Positions 24,884-33,392 are shown, numbered from the stretch's first letter. The stretch: 64,000 nt of DNA from CAYOSF01 sp964406605 (GCA_964406605.1 CAYOSF010000008.1:62001-126000); one strand, 5' to 3'. Notes: generated by a model from the letters alone, not told the origin. Translations and numbers: made by a program.

Positions 24884-26245
24884 ATGAAAGAGCTTCGGAT
24901 TCTCGTCCCCAACGGCATGCTGGGTTTTCAGTTCCCCCTCGAGAGCTTTCGGAAGGGGCTGGAGTTGAATCCCGACATGATCGGTGTCGACGCCGGGTCC
25001 ACCGACGCGGGCCCGCACAAACTGGGGGCCGGCGTCGCCGCCGTCAGCAGACGCGCCACCAAGCGCGACCTGGCCCATATCCTGGAGGCCGGCCAGGAAC
25101 GAAAGATACCCGTGATCGTCGGCTCCGCCGGCGGGTCCGGCGCCGACCCCCACATCGATTGGACTCTCGACATCGTTAGGGAAATCGAACGAGAGAAGGG
25201 CCTGAAGCTGAACACTGCGGTCATCCGCGCTGAGCTCGGCAAGTCCTTGGTCAAGGAGAAGATCAAACAGGGGAAGATCAGGCCCCTGGGGCCGGAGCCG
25301 CCGCTGGACGAGAAGACGGTCGATGAGACCGCCCGCATCGTCGGCATGATGGGGACGGAGCCGATCATCCAGGCGTTGGAGCAGCAGCCTGACCTCGTCA
25401 TCGCGGGGCGGTGCTGCGATGCGGCGATTTTCGCCTCGCTTGCGATCAAGAACGGCTTCCCCAGGGGGCCCGCCTGGCATATGGGCCAGATCATCGAGTG
25501 CGGCGCGATGTGTTCGGGAGGGGAGTACGGCACCGCCGACTGCGTTATGGGGATCGTGCGAGAGGACCATTTCCTGGTGGGCGCGCCGAGAGAGGAGATC
25601 AGGTGCACGCCCAGGTCCGTCGCGGCGCATGGGTTCTACGAGGAGCCTCACCCGTCCCGCCTGCAGGTGCCCGGCGGGACCGTGGTCACCTCGGACTGCA
25701 GGTTCGAGCAGGTGGACGAGAGATGGGTGAAGGTGACGGGCAGCGAGTGGGATCCCGCCGAGAAGTACGAGATCCTGGTGGAAGGCGCCGCGCGGGCGGG
25801 GTACCGAACGTTAGTGGTGGCCGGCATCAGGGACCCTATCCTGATCTCCCGGATCGATGAGGTCACCGGCGCGGTCAGGGAGATAACGGACAAGGAATTC
25901 GAACGGGAGAAAGGGAGCTACCGTCTCGACTTCATCGTCTACGGCAGGGACGGGGTCATGGGCGCCCTCGAGCCCACCCCGGTCATCACCTCGCATGAGA
26001 TATGCGTCGTGCTGGACGTCATTGGGGATACCCAGGAGCTGGCCGATGCCGTCTGCGCGCACGCCCGCTCGTTCATGCAGCACTATCATTACCAGGGGAT
26101 CAAGGCGACGGCCGCCAACCTGGCGTTCCCCACCGCGCCCTCCGACATACCGGCGGGGCCCGTCTACAAGTTCACGATCCATCACCTGATGGGAGTCACC
26201 GGTCCCCTCGAGCACTTCCCCATCGAGATGAGGAGGGCGTCCTAG
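24884..26245 (+). CDS. AtuA-family (DUF1446) protein
   Basis: A 453-residue protein; I use ATG 24884, with AGGTG upstream, rather than the GTG two codons earlier. Family blocks are DAGSTDAGPHKLG, PVIVGSAGGSGADPHIDW, DLVIAGRCCDAAIFASLAI and ECGAMCSGGEYG. AtuA is named for acyclic terpene (citronellol/geraniol) use in Pseudomonas, where its exact reaction is unproven. Stand-alone versions occur widely with hydratases and DUF4387 partners. Here the DUF4387 gene follows 3 nt later, so the pair should act together; no other terpene genes are near. Confidence 0.85.
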   Translation: MKELRILVPNGMLGFQFPLESFRKGLELNPDMIGVDAGSTDAGPHKLGAGVAAVSRRATKRDLAHILEAGQERKIPVIVGSAGGSGADPHIDWTLDIVREIEREKGLKLNTAVIRAELGKSLVKEKIKQGKIRPLGPEPPLDEKTVDETARIVGMMGTEPIIQALEQQPDLVIAGRCCDAAIFASLAIKNGFPRGPAWHMGQIIECGAMCSGGEYGTADCVMGIVREDHFLVGAPREEIRCTPRSVAAHGFYEEPHPSRLQVPGGTVVTSDCRFEQVDERWVKVTGSEWDPAEKYEILVEGAARAGYRTLVVAGIRDPILISRIDEVTGAVREITDKEFEREKGSYRLDFIVYGRDGVMGALEPTPVITSHEICVVLDVIGDTQELADAVCAHARSFMQHYHYQGIKATAANLAFPTAPSDIPAGPVYKFTIHHLMGVTGPLEHFPIEMRRAS

Positions 26246-26248
26246 GTC

Positions 26249-26578
26249 ATGCGCAAGACGGTCTCGCTTCTCGACATCGCGGACGAGATCCGGAGCAAGA
26301 ACGCCGGGCCGTTCGAGCTGACGTTCGACATCATGTTCGACGACGAAGAGACGTATCGAAGGGTCAAGGACTCAGGCGTGCTGACCAGGCAGCTCGTCGC
26401 CGAGCTCTACAGCATGCCGGAGGACCGCGTGAGGGACGTGGTCTGGCACGACCTCGCCAGGGGCGTGAAGATCACCATGGACAGGCCGGCGGTCTCCGGC
26501 GGTCCCGGCGACAGGGACACCTACGGTGGCCAGCAGCATGCCCCGCTGTTGCAGGTGGAGATCCCCTGGGACGATTGA
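26249..26578 (+). CDS. DUF4387 protein, partner of the AtuA-family protein
   Basis: A 109-residue protein starting at ATG 26249. It reads LLDIADEIRSKNAGPFELTFDIMFDDEETYRRV and ends RDTYGGQQHAPLLQVEIPWD, the features of DUF4387, a domain normally encoded directly after or fused to AtuA (DUF1446). Its likely role is as a small subunit of the same enzyme. This is inferred from the constant pairing. Confidence 0.82.
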   Translation: MRKTVSLLDIADEIRSKNAGPFELTFDIMFDDEETYRRVKDSGVLTRQLVAELYSMPEDRVRDVVWHDLARGVKITMDRPAVSGGPGDRDTYGGQQHAPLLQVEIPWDD

Positions 26579-26712
26579 CGTGGGCTGGCGGCCCGCCGCT
26601 CGGCTCTTGCCCGGACAGAGCCTGAGCACGTGGCGTTTTCTGCTATGCTGGGGGCGCTTCATCGCCGGTGGATCGCCTGGCGAGACTCGCTTGGGAAGGA
26701 GTGGCCAGATTC

Positions 26713-27369
26713 ATGAAACTCAGTGGAGCCGCGATTCTGTCTGGCGTTGGGCTGGTTGGTGCAGGCCTTCTGGCGTTGGTGGGAGCCGTCCTACCGTGGG
26801 CCGAAGCGCCATTCGGCATCTCCAAGTCCGGCGTAGAAGGAGACGGAGCGCTCACGCTCGTTGCGGGCCTGGCTGTGGCGGCCATCGCTGTTGTGCGTCT
26901 TCTTCGGCCCGGAAGCCGCATCTGGAAGTGGGTGTCGGTGGTGGGAGGACTTCTACTCTGTGGCTTCGTGCTTCTGGTTGCCCTGGTCGACATCGCCGAT
27001 GTGGGAAGAATAGTTGGTGAATCTGGTGGCCTGGTCCGGATCGGCTCTGGTCTCTACGTAACGGCTCTTGCTGGAGGCGTGGGAATGGCCGGTGCGGCTC
27101 TCGGTGCCTTCGGAGGTGCGAAGGCTGAAACCGAAGGCAGGGTTGGATTGCAGCCATCAGGGGAGCCCACGCTGCGACCCAGATCCGAGCCGCCGCCTAG
27201 CCCTTCTACTGGATTGACAATGCCCTCCTCAGCAAGGCTGGACCCGGCGGAAGTACAGTCTCACAGCATCCCGGAGGAGATTCGACGGTTGGCCAAGCTG
27301 CGTGACGAAGGTCTCATCACCCCTGAAGAGTTTGAGGAGAAGCGTCGCTACTTGGTGGACCAGCTCTGA
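26713..27369 (+). CDS. Membrane protein with C-terminal SHOCT domain
   Basis: Starting at ATG 26713 behind GGAAGGAG, the protein has 218 residues. Four hydrophobic segments fill residues 5 to about 145. A flexible Pro/Ser-rich linker follows, then a C-terminal SHOCT motif EEIRRLAKLRDEGLITPEEFEEKRRYLVDQL-type ending. SHOCT is a short oligomerisation motif attached to many bacterial membrane proteins. No specific function can be given. Confidence 0.75.
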   Translation: MKLSGAAILSGVGLVGAGLLALVGAVLPWAEAPFGISKSGVEGDGALTLVAGLAVAAIAVVRLLRPGSRIWKWVSVVGGLLLCGFVLLVALVDIADVGRIVGESGGLVRIGSGLYVTALAGGVGMAGAALGAFGGAKAETEGRVGLQPSGEPTLRPRSEPPPSPSTGLTMPSSARLDPAEVQSHSIPEEIRRLAKLRDEGLITPEEFEEKRRYLVDQL

Positions 27370-27397
27370 CTGCGAAGTCGGTTCACCGAATGATGAG

Positions 27398-27454
27398 ATG
27401 TCCGTTAGTGATATTCTCCACGCAGTGAACTCGTACTTCCACGACTTCGGCTGA
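27398..27454 (+). pseudogene. Relic of a dockerin-type calcium-binding C-terminus
   Basis: The 18-codon tail VSDILHAVNSYFHDFG ends in TGA and matches in frame the relic at 28361-28426 (DDILRAVHSYYHDCG). Differences fall mostly at third codon positions or are conservative. The pattern is that of a type I dockerin/EF-hand half repeat (DGRVxVxDIL), like the intact dockerin tail at 33201-33380. No upstream body remains. Confidence 0.45.
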
Positions 27455-27482
27455 ACCTTCGCTCGGACCCCAGCTCCCCACA

Positions 27483-27554
27483 GAAGCGTTGAAGCGCTAG
27501 GCTACGCCCGTCTCGGCTCGGCCAACGGGCAAAGAGCTGCGGGCAGGTTCTACC
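27483..27554 (+). repeat. Dispersed element, degenerate copy A
   Basis: Begins GAAGCGTTGAAGCGCTAG like the copies at 28083, 31697 and 39575, but the right half has diverged and the closing TTCAACGCTTC is missing. It lies directly downstream of a dockerin relic. Confidence 0.6.
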
Positions 27555-27556
27555 GG

Positions 27557-27586
27557 TTGACAGGGCAGGAGTCGCAGTGGTATACC
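27557..27586 (+). promoter_or_regulatory. Promoter of the YdhR-like gene
   Basis: Consensus TTGACA (27557-27562) and TATACC (27581-27586) are separated by 18 bp, 46 nt before the ATG at 27633. AGGGGAAGGAG lies in the leader as ribosome site. Confidence 0.65.
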
Positions 27587-27632
27587 GTCGCCATCCATAG
27601 TGGCAAGAGACGAGGGGAAGGAGCGACGTTCC

Positions 27633-27947
27633 ATGCATGCAGTGCTAATCAGGTTCACATCCTCAGTCGGAGCCGAAGAGCTGAAGGGGCCGTTCACCGA
27701 CTTCGCCAAGGCGCTCAAGGACGTTGGCGGCTTTGTGGCGAAGACCTGGATTCAGGACGGGTCTACTATCGGCGGGTTCTACGTCTTCACGAGCCGCGAG
27801 GCCGCTGACAGCTACTTGAATAGCGAGATGGTCGCTGGGCTGACCTCCAATCCAGCCTTCTCGGACTTCAAGATCCTGCAGTTCGATGTGCTGGAGGAGC
27901 TCAGCGCCATGACCGGCAGCCCGAGGGCAGCGGCAGCACCCGCGTAG
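27633..27947 (+). CDS. YdhR-type monooxygenase-like small protein
   Basis: A 104-residue dimeric alpha/beta-barrel-like protein. It starts MHAVLIRFTSSVGAEELKGPF and has KTWIQDGSTIGGFYVFTSREAADSYLNSEMVAGL, the layout of YdhR proteins (PF08803), putative cofactor-free monooxygenases related to ActVA-Orf6 and LsrG-like folds. The substrate is unknown. The start is fixed by an AGGGGAAGGAG site. The gene stands alone between repeat copies A and B with its own promoter. Confidence 0.75.
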   Translation: MHAVLIRFTSSVGAEELKGPFTDFAKALKDVGGFVAKTWIQDGSTIGGFYVFTSREAADSYLNSEMVAGLTSNPAFSDFKILQFDVLEELSAMTGSPRAAAAPA

Positions 27948-28082
27948 GCGTCCCAGCCGACACGACACGGGCTTGGGCGAAGCCGCTGTCGGCCTCACCG
28001 CCGGGCAGTGGTCTGTTTCCTCGTGCCTCCGACAGGCCGGGCGCTGGCATCATAGCCTCGCTCGCACCCCGGCTTCCTCGCA

Positions 28083-28180
28083 GAAGCGTCGAAGCGCTAG
28101 CCGCCGCCTGTTCCGGCCTTGTTGACTATCCAGGCAGTGGACGGCTGATCTCGTCGTGGAACGAAGGGTTTCAACGCTTC
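28083..28180 (+). repeat. Dispersed element, copy B (complete)
   Basis: A 98-bp copy from GAAGCGTCGAAGCGCTAG to GGTTTCAACGCTTC. The ends are complementary (GAAGCGT-GAA with TTC-ACGCTTC), so the element can fold back on itself. The interior shares blocks such as CTATCCAGGCAG with copies C and D. Confidence 0.75.
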
Positions 28181-28193
28181 AATCAGGGATGTC

Positions 28194-28360
28194 CTATGCC
28201 CTTCCGTCCATGACCTCGGCCAGGTCGTATCCATCAATAGCGGACGCCTCACCCGCTAGCCACATCACTATCACCGTCAGCATCCGCTCCCCGCGAACGA
28301 ACATGTACATGTCGATCGCGATGCCCTCTGTGAACCCAACCGCGGCGACTCGGACCTCCA
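28194..28360 (-). pseudogene. C-terminal fragment of a lipoprotein-like gene
   Basis: The minus-strand frame ending at 28194 reads LEVRVAAVGFTEGIAIDMYMFVRGERMLTVIV... and then ...GYDLAEVMDGRA. This resembles the C-termini of secreted proteins in which a hydrophobic strand and a final 'D...LAxxMDxRx' helix close the fold. The same frame upstream of 28361 loses this character where a plus-strand dockerin relic begins, so only a fragment is present. I cannot name the family. Confidence 0.4.
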
Positions 28361-28426
28361 GATGGCCGGGTCCTGGTAGACGACATCCTCCGCGCGGTCC
28401 ATTCGTACTACCACGACTGCGGCTGA
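28361..28426 (+). pseudogene. Relic of a dockerin-type C-terminus, second copy
   Basis: Twenty-one codons reading DGRVLVDDILRAVHSYYHDCG and a TGA. DGRVxVxDIL is the calcium-loop/helix pattern of type I dockerins. The peptide is homologous to the relic at 27398-27454. There is no start codon or upstream domain, and it abuts the opposite-strand fragment at 28360. Confidence 0.5.
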
Positions 28427-28738
28427 GGACGCCTCGCGGCGCCGCCTTGTCCGAGACGCTCAGGGACTCTGGCGGGAGGTTCCCCTCGGGCATGCCACCC
28501 GAAGGGTCGGGCACGGAATCTGCCTGAAGGGGCGGGGCAGCGCGCTCTCCAGCCGTTCGTGCGAGGTCGATCCGGTGATGTATAGTTGTAATGTATCCCA
28601 GAGAGGAGCCAAGCAGGCGAGTTATCTGATTCCGACGGGAGCCGGTGGCTCCATCGGCGTCGTCTTGCAGGTGTTGCCGTAACCCCCTGATCTCAACCGC
28701 CGCTCGGCTCCCGGGTACATCGAGAAAGTGGATCCACC
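28427..28738. other. Intergenic stretch, no gene recognised
   Basis: About 310 bp between the relics and the aminotransferase fragment. TATAGT near 28579 and a short hairpin GGAGCCGGTGGCTCC near 28638 could be promoter and leader remnants of the aminotransferase gene; nothing else is apparent. Confidence 0.4.
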
Positions 28739-29603
28739 ATGTTCGAGACAGTCAAGACCGCCTCTGCCGACCCCATCCTCGGTCTCACCGAGGCTTTCAA
28801 CCAGGACCCCAACCCCGACAAGATCAACCTGTCGGTCGGCGTGTACAAGGACGGGAGCGGCAAGACGCCGGTGTTCGCGACAGTCAAGGAGGCCGAGCGA
28901 CGCCTGCTCGAAGGTGAGACGACCAAGTCCTATCTTCCGATGCCCGGCGATCCGACCTATGGAAGTCTGGTGCGGAAGCCGATGTTGGGCGATGGCCACG
29001 GCATCGTTGCGGAAGGGCGCGGCGCCACGGCTCACACCCCGGGCGGGACGGGTGCGCTCCGCGTGGATCGGCTCCGTCGGGAGCTCTGGGACAAGGTTCC
29101 CCAGGGTGCCCGCGTGCTGGAGATAGGCGTTGGAACGGGCGTCAACATGGCGCACTACCCAGCCGCGGCCAGTCTGAGCGCGATCGACATCGCCGAGCGC
29201 ATGCTGGATCGCGCGAAGGTCCGAGCAGAGCGGTTGGGTACGCCGGTAGAGCTCAACCTGATGGACGCACAGCACCTGACCGTTCGGCGACGCCTCGTTC
29301 GATACTGCCGTCGCGACGTTCGTGTTCTGTTTCGTCCCGGACCCGGTTGCCGGGCTCAGGGAGGCGCTGCGTGTGCTCAAGCCCGGCGGCCAGCTGTTGC
29401 TCTTGGAACACGTGCGCGGCGAGAACGTCCTAGTCGGCAAGTTCATGGACTGGCTGAATCCGATCGCTGTCCGCCTGAGCGGTGCTAACATCAACCGGCG
29501 GACGGTCGAGAACGTGACGCTCGCCGGATTTGAGCTGGAGCGTGTGTCCAGCCACCTGTTCAACATCGTGAAACTGATCGAGGCAAGGAGGCCGCTCTCG
29601 TGA
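28739..29603 (+). pseudogene. Chimera: aromatic/aspartate aminotransferase N-terminus joined to a frameshifted methyltransferase
   Basis: The first roughly 100 codons (MFETVKTASADPILGLTEAF, then GRGATAHTPGGTGALRV) are the N-terminus of a class I aspartate/aromatic aminotransferase, lacking the PLP-lysine domain. The frame then runs directly into a UbiE-like SAM methyltransferase missing its N-terminus (VLEIGVGTGVNMAHYP, AIDIAERML). Near 29282 one extra base shifts the frame: the natural continuation FGDASFDTAVATFVFCFVPDP, PGGQLLLLEH and GANINRRTVENV is in another frame and ends at 29603. Neither activity should survive. It is an in situ deletion fusion or, less likely, an assembly error. Confidence 0.8.
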
Positions 29604-29690
29604 CTCCGGGCACGATCTGCTCGCGTGGCAAGGCACGGCGTGGAGTCGGCGAACCGGCATCCCTCGCCTTCGCAGAGGATGGGTAGTTCG

Positions 29691-30797
29691 ATGGTCGAAC
29701 GCGTCGTTGGCAGGCAACCCGGCCGGAACCCGGCAGAGCTTCGAATGGGCGCCTGGCGCTGGGTGGACGAACGGCTGGGCTTGACCGAACTCAGGTACGA
29801 TGTCCCGCAGCACGCAAACAACATCCTCTACGTCCTGGGCGGGATCACCTTCATCGGCATCCTGCTGCTCGTCGCTTCTGGGATCTACCTGGCCCAGTTC
29901 TACAATCCAAACCCCGCCTCCGCCCGGTCGAGCGTGATCTTCATCGTGGAAACGGCGCGCTTTGGGGAGTTCGTGCGCTCGTTCCACTTCTGGATGGCGA
30001 ATCTCGTGGTCATCATCGCCATGCTGCACCTCGTTCGCGTGTTCGTCACCGGCGCCTACCGGCCGCCTCGCGAGGTGACCTGGGTGACCGGCGTCGTGTT
30101 GCTGTTCATCCTTTTCGGTTTTGCGTTCACCGGCACGGTGCTCAAGTGGGATCAGGAAGGGTACGAGGCGCTGCAGCACAACGAGGATGTGGGCAAGCTC
30201 CTGGGAAGCACAGGCGCGTGGTTCACCTCGTCCTACACGAAGAGCGTGCCCATCCTCACCCGGCTCTACATAGCGCATATCAGCATCCTGCCGGCGCTAC
30301 TGACGGTGTTGCTGGGCGCGCACTTCTTCCTAATCAAGCACCACGGCATCTCGGGTCTGCCGGGGCATGAGCCGGAGCGACGAGGAGAGACCGACACGCA
30401 ACACGCGATCGAGGAGGAGGGCGCCTCGCCGTTCAGCGCGCATCTGCGGCTCATAACGGGCTTCGGCCTCATGCTCGGCGCGCTGGGCGCGGCGCTGGCC
30501 CTGGTGATGGCGGCGCCGCTCGGCCAAGCGATCGTGCAGGGAGAGGAGATCACGAAGCCGACGTGGATCTTCGTCGTGCTCTATCCGTTCGAGAACTGGT
30601 TCGGGATCCGGGCCCTCCTGTGGGCGCCGATCATCGTCGCAGCCGGACTGGCGGCCGTCCCCTTCATCGACCGAGCGCCGACATCGAGCCTGCGACGGCG
30701 CTGGCCGCTTCTTGCGCTGGGTCTCGTGTTCGCGCTGGCATATCTGGCGTTCGTCATCTATGGCAGGGTGGCGCCGCACGGCCATCATTTGATGTGA
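29691..30797 (+). CDS. Cytochrome b (bc/b6-type) membrane subunit
   Basis: A 368-residue polytopic protein. It starts around ATG 29691 (AGAGGA upstream); an in-frame ATG at 29679 is possible. After an N-terminal stretch with DVPQHANN come two helices carrying the haem histidines (FHFWMANLVVIIAMLHLVRVF, and YIAHISILPALLTVLLGAHFFLIKHHG), the b6-type quinol-site region GYEALQHNEDVG, and four more membrane segments. It would carry electrons from quinol across the membrane. No Rieske or cytochrome c gene is adjacent. Two small downstream genes appear co-transcribed. Confidence 0.85.
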   Translation: MVERVVGRQPGRNPAELRMGAWRWVDERLGLTELRYDVPQHANNILYVLGGITFIGILLLVASGIYLAQFYNPNPASARSSVIFIVETARFGEFVRSFHFWMANLVVIIAMLHLVRVFVTGAYRPPREVTWVTGVVLLFILFGFAFTGTVLKWDQEGYEALQHNEDVGKLLGSTGAWFTSSYTKSVPILTRLYIAHISILPALLTVLLGAHFFLIKHHGISGLPGHEPERRGETDTQHAIEEEGASPFSAHLRLITGFGLMLGALGAALALVMAAPLGQAIVQGEEITKPTWIFVVLYPFENWFGIRALLWAPIIVAAGLAAVPFIDRAPTSSLRRRWPLLALGLVFALAYLAFVIYGRVAPHGHHLM

Positions 30798-30805
30798 GCG
30801 GAGCG

Positions 30806-31036
30806 ATGAATCGATTCTACGCAACGTTTCTCCTGCTCCTGCTGATCGCGAGCATTGCTCTCACGGAGCTCCTCTTGAGTGCCGGTGCCATGCGTGGCGG
30901 TGCGATCGCGGCGGCGCAGATCGCAACTGCAGTAAGCAGCTTCGCAGCGTTCATGCTGGCCGCCCTTCTCCTGACGCGAATGCTCTACGTTGTTTGGGGT
31001 CGCGGCGAGCTGCGTAGAAGTGGAGGGTGTCAATGA
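30806..31036 (+). CDS. Small two-helix membrane protein after cytochrome b
   Basis: A 76-residue protein starting at ATG 30806, 8 nt after cytochrome b, with helices at about 7-27 and 34-60 and a basic C-terminus. No family is recognised. The tight spacing and the 4-nt overlap with the next gene suggest it belongs to the cytochrome b complex. Confidence 0.65.
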   Translation: MNRFYATFLLLLLIASIALTELLLSAGAMRGGAIAAAQIATAVSSFAAFMLAALLLTRMLYVVWGRGELRRSGGCQ

Positions 31037-31527
31037 GAGAATGGTTGATTGCGGCATTCGCCGCGTCGGCGGTGGTTCTGGCCGGCGGCCAAGCATTCGC
31101 TCACGAAGGCGCCGCGGTCGCCGTAGACCCAACGGCGGCCGCGCCCGGCGCGACGATCACCGTGACCGTCGAAGGCTACGAGCCCGACACGCTCGTGAGC
31201 GTCACGCTGGAAGGCGTAAACGGATCGGTTGCACTGGGCAGCCTGACGACGGACGCCGACGGTGCAGGGACATTCGCGGTGACACTGGCCGGCGACCTCT
31301 CGCCCGGCACCTATTCGGTGAGGGCCGCGGGTGCCGATGACGACGAGTCCACTGACCTGAGCGTCACCGCGCCAAGCGGCACGACGGACGAAACTGGTTC
31401 AACCGATGTGGGCGGCGGCGGCCTGACGTATAAGCAGCCGACTGCGCAATGGGTCGGGATCGCCATCGCGGCGGCGATCGTCGGGCTGGCGGGCTTCGCT
31501 CTCGTCCTGAGGAGGGACCTGAGCTAG
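31033..31527 (+). CDS. Exported Ig-like protein with C-terminal membrane anchor
   Basis: A 164-residue protein starting at ATG 31033 behind GGAGGGTG. It has a signal peptide ending near AFAHEG, a beta-sandwich domain (VDPTAAAPGATITVTVEGYEPDT...), a Thr/Gly-rich stalk and a C-terminal membrane helix followed by RRDLS. This layout (Ig-like domain with a 'His-Glu-Gly' mature N-terminus) resembles CopC/YcnJ-like copper-handling or cell-surface proteins, but no metal motif is clear. It is the third gene of the cytochrome b cluster. Confidence 0.65.
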   Translation: MREWLIAAFAASAVVLAGGQAFAHEGAAVAVDPTAAAPGATITVTVEGYEPDTLVSVTLEGVNGSVALGSLTTDADGAGTFAVTLAGDLSPGTYSVRAAGADDDESTDLSVTAPSGTTDETGSTDVGGGGLTYKQPTAQWVGIAIAAAIVGLAGFALVLRRDLS

Positions 31528-31696
31528 CGCCGCACGGACGCAACAACGGCTCCCCCTCCAAAAGGCAGTCCGAGCGGACCGCGGGCCAGGGGCCTATTGG
31601 CTCTGACCGGCCCATCACGGCGGAGCTAGCCTGGTACGCGAGGAGACGCCTCGTGGGCTAGGAGTCGGGCTCAGACTCCCACACAACTCGCCCACA

Positions 31697-31775
31697 GAAG
31701 TGTTGAAGCGCTAGCTCGGCCTGCTCTCGGGCTGCGGGCTATCCCAGGCAGCGGAGGGAAGGATTTCAACGCTAG
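31697..31775 (+). repeat. Dispersed element, copy C
   Basis: A 79-bp copy beginning GAAGTGTTGAAGCGCTAG and ending TTTCAACGCTAG, with the central CGGGCTGCGGGCTATC and AGGCAGCGG blocks shared with copy D. It occupies the 425-bp gap between the cytochrome b cluster and the propeller gene; the rest of the gap holds no recognisable gene. Confidence 0.75.
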
Positions 31776-31952
31776 GTTCCCGGGGTGGTGGCCTCCGTGG
31801 TCGAATGCCAGCACATCGGGGTAGGAGGTGACAGCATGAGCCGTGGGGACAGCCCGTCCATGGTACAATGGCTCGACTGGTGCTCCACATTGTCTAGCTG
31901 CGCCTGGTGTTGTCCCCGCCCAGCCCATGGCGTCCGTGAGAGGGGGAGACGA

Positions 31953-33392
31953 ATGCTTGTACGACAGGGGCTAGCGACCTCGCCACGGCGCACCGCGCTC
32001 GTGCTGGGCGTTGTCGCGCTGGCGGTGCTCGCCGCACTCCTCTGGCCCAAGGCTGGCTCTGCCTTCGGGGACCAGAGCATCACTTCGCCGGACACCGAGG
32101 GGGCTGTCGGCACTAACTCGTCGCTTCTGCTGGATGCGAGCGGGTACCCGGTTGTCAGCTACTACGACACGACGAACGGCGACTTGAAGGTGCTCCACTG
32201 CAACGATGCCGGCTGCTCGGGCGGTGACGAGAGTATCGTCTCACCGGAGACAGGGGGCAACGTCGGCCAGTACACCTCGCTAGCGTTGGACGGCTCCGGG
32301 TACCCGGTAGTAAGCCACTACGATGCCACGAACGCTAACCTAGGGGTATTGCACTGCAACGACGCGGACTGCTCAGGCGGCGATGAGAGCTCGGCCTATC
32401 CAGACGTTTCCGGTGTTGTGGGACGCTATACATCGCTCGAACTAGACAACGCGGGCAACCCCGTAGTCAGCTACCACGACGACACGAACGGCGACCTGAA
32501 AGTGCTGCACTGTAATGATGCCAACTGCTCGGGGGGCGACGAGAGCATTAGCTCGCCGGACACGGGGGGCGTGGTAGGTCGCTACACCTCGCTGGCGTTG
32601 GACTCGGACGGCAATCCGGTGGTGAGCTACTATGACGACACGAACGGTGACCTGAAGCTACTGCACTGCAACGACCCGGACTGCCTAGGCGGTGACGAGA
32701 GCATCACTTCACCTGACACAGGTGGCACCGTCGGTGAATACACCTCGCTGGTGTTGGACGGCTCCGGCTACCCGGCGGTGAGCTACTACGACGGCACCAA
32801 TGTCGATCTGAAGCTCCTGCACTGCAACGACCCGAACTGCGCTGGAGGCGATGAGAATATCACCTCGCCCGATACCGACGGCTATGTCGGCTTCTACACG
32901 TCGCTCGCGCTAGACGCACACGGCAATCCGGTGGTCAGCTACTCGGACCTGAGCGACTACGACCTCAAGGTGCTGCACTGCAACGATTCCAACTGCAGCG
33001 GTGGTGGTGACAGCACCACCTCGCCCGACACGGGAGGAAGCGTGGGCCAGCATACCTCGCTTGCGCTGGACGACTCAGGCCACCCAGTGGTCAGCTACTA
33101 CGATGCCAGCAGCGCCGATCTCAAGGTGCTCCACTGTGGGGACGCGGATTGCGCGGGGCACAAGACGCCTCCTTTCGACACGCCCACACCAGATGTCGAG
33201 TGCGCCGATGTGACTGGGGACGGATGGGTAACCTCGCGCGACCTTGCTGCCGTAGCGCGGCAAATGAGATCTGAAGAAGGCGACCGCCGTTACGATCCCT
33301 GGTACGACCTGAACCGCGACGGGCGAATAGACGTCGCAGACCTGTGGATCGTTTTGCTCCAGCTTGGAGACACGTGCGAGAGAGAGACGTAG
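31953..33392 (+). CDS. Secreted seven-repeat (propeller-like) protein with dockerin tail
   Basis: A 479-residue protein starting at ATG 31953. An N-terminal membrane/signal segment (LVLGVVALAVLAALLW) is followed by seven tandem repeats of about 52 residues (156 bp), each with the pattern SPDTGG-VGxYTSLALD-GxPVVSYYD-TN-DLKxLHCND-xCSGGDE. Each has two cysteines placed to form a disulfide. Seven such beta-rich repeats suggest a seven-bladed propeller. The last 60 residues form a dockerin with two calcium loops: DVTGDGWVTSRDLAAV and DLNRDGRIDVADLWIV. In cellulosome-type systems dockerins bind cohesins; none is seen here. It is likely a surface or extracellular binding protein. Confidence 0.85.
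   Translation: MLVRQGLATSPRRTALVLGVVALAVLAALLWPKAGSAFGDQSITSPDTEGAVGTNSSLLLDASGYPVVSYYDTTNGDLKVLHCNDAGCSGGDESIVSPETGGNVGQYTSLALDGSGYPVVSHYDATNANLGVLHCNDADCSGGDESSAYPDVSGVVGRYTSLELDNAGNPVVSYHDDTNGDLKVLHCNDANCSGGDESISSPDTGGVVGRYTSLALDSDGNPVVSYYDDTNGDLKLLHCNDPDCLGGDESITSPDTGGTVGEYTSLVLDGSGYPAVSYYDGTNVDLKLLHCNDPNCAGGDENITSPDTDGYVGFYTSLALDAHGNPVVSYSDLSDYDLKVLHCNDSNCSGGGDSTTSPDTGGSVGQHTSLALDDSGHPVVSYYDASSADLKVLHCGDADCAGHKTPPFDTPTPDVECADVTGDGWVTSRDLAAVARQMRSEEGDRRYDPWYDLNRDGRIDVADLWIVLLQLGDTCERET

Noticed and set aside
28156..28527. Plus-strand 123-codon frame across the relic region
   Set aside because: Its frame differs from the conserved dockerin peptide, and it runs through the opposite-strand fragment; no family pattern or ribosome site.
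31953..33392. The regular 156-bp repeats as a CRISPR or satellite array
   Set aside because: The period is 52 codons, the frame is intact, differences are mostly synonymous or conservative, and a signal peptide and dockerin bracket it.
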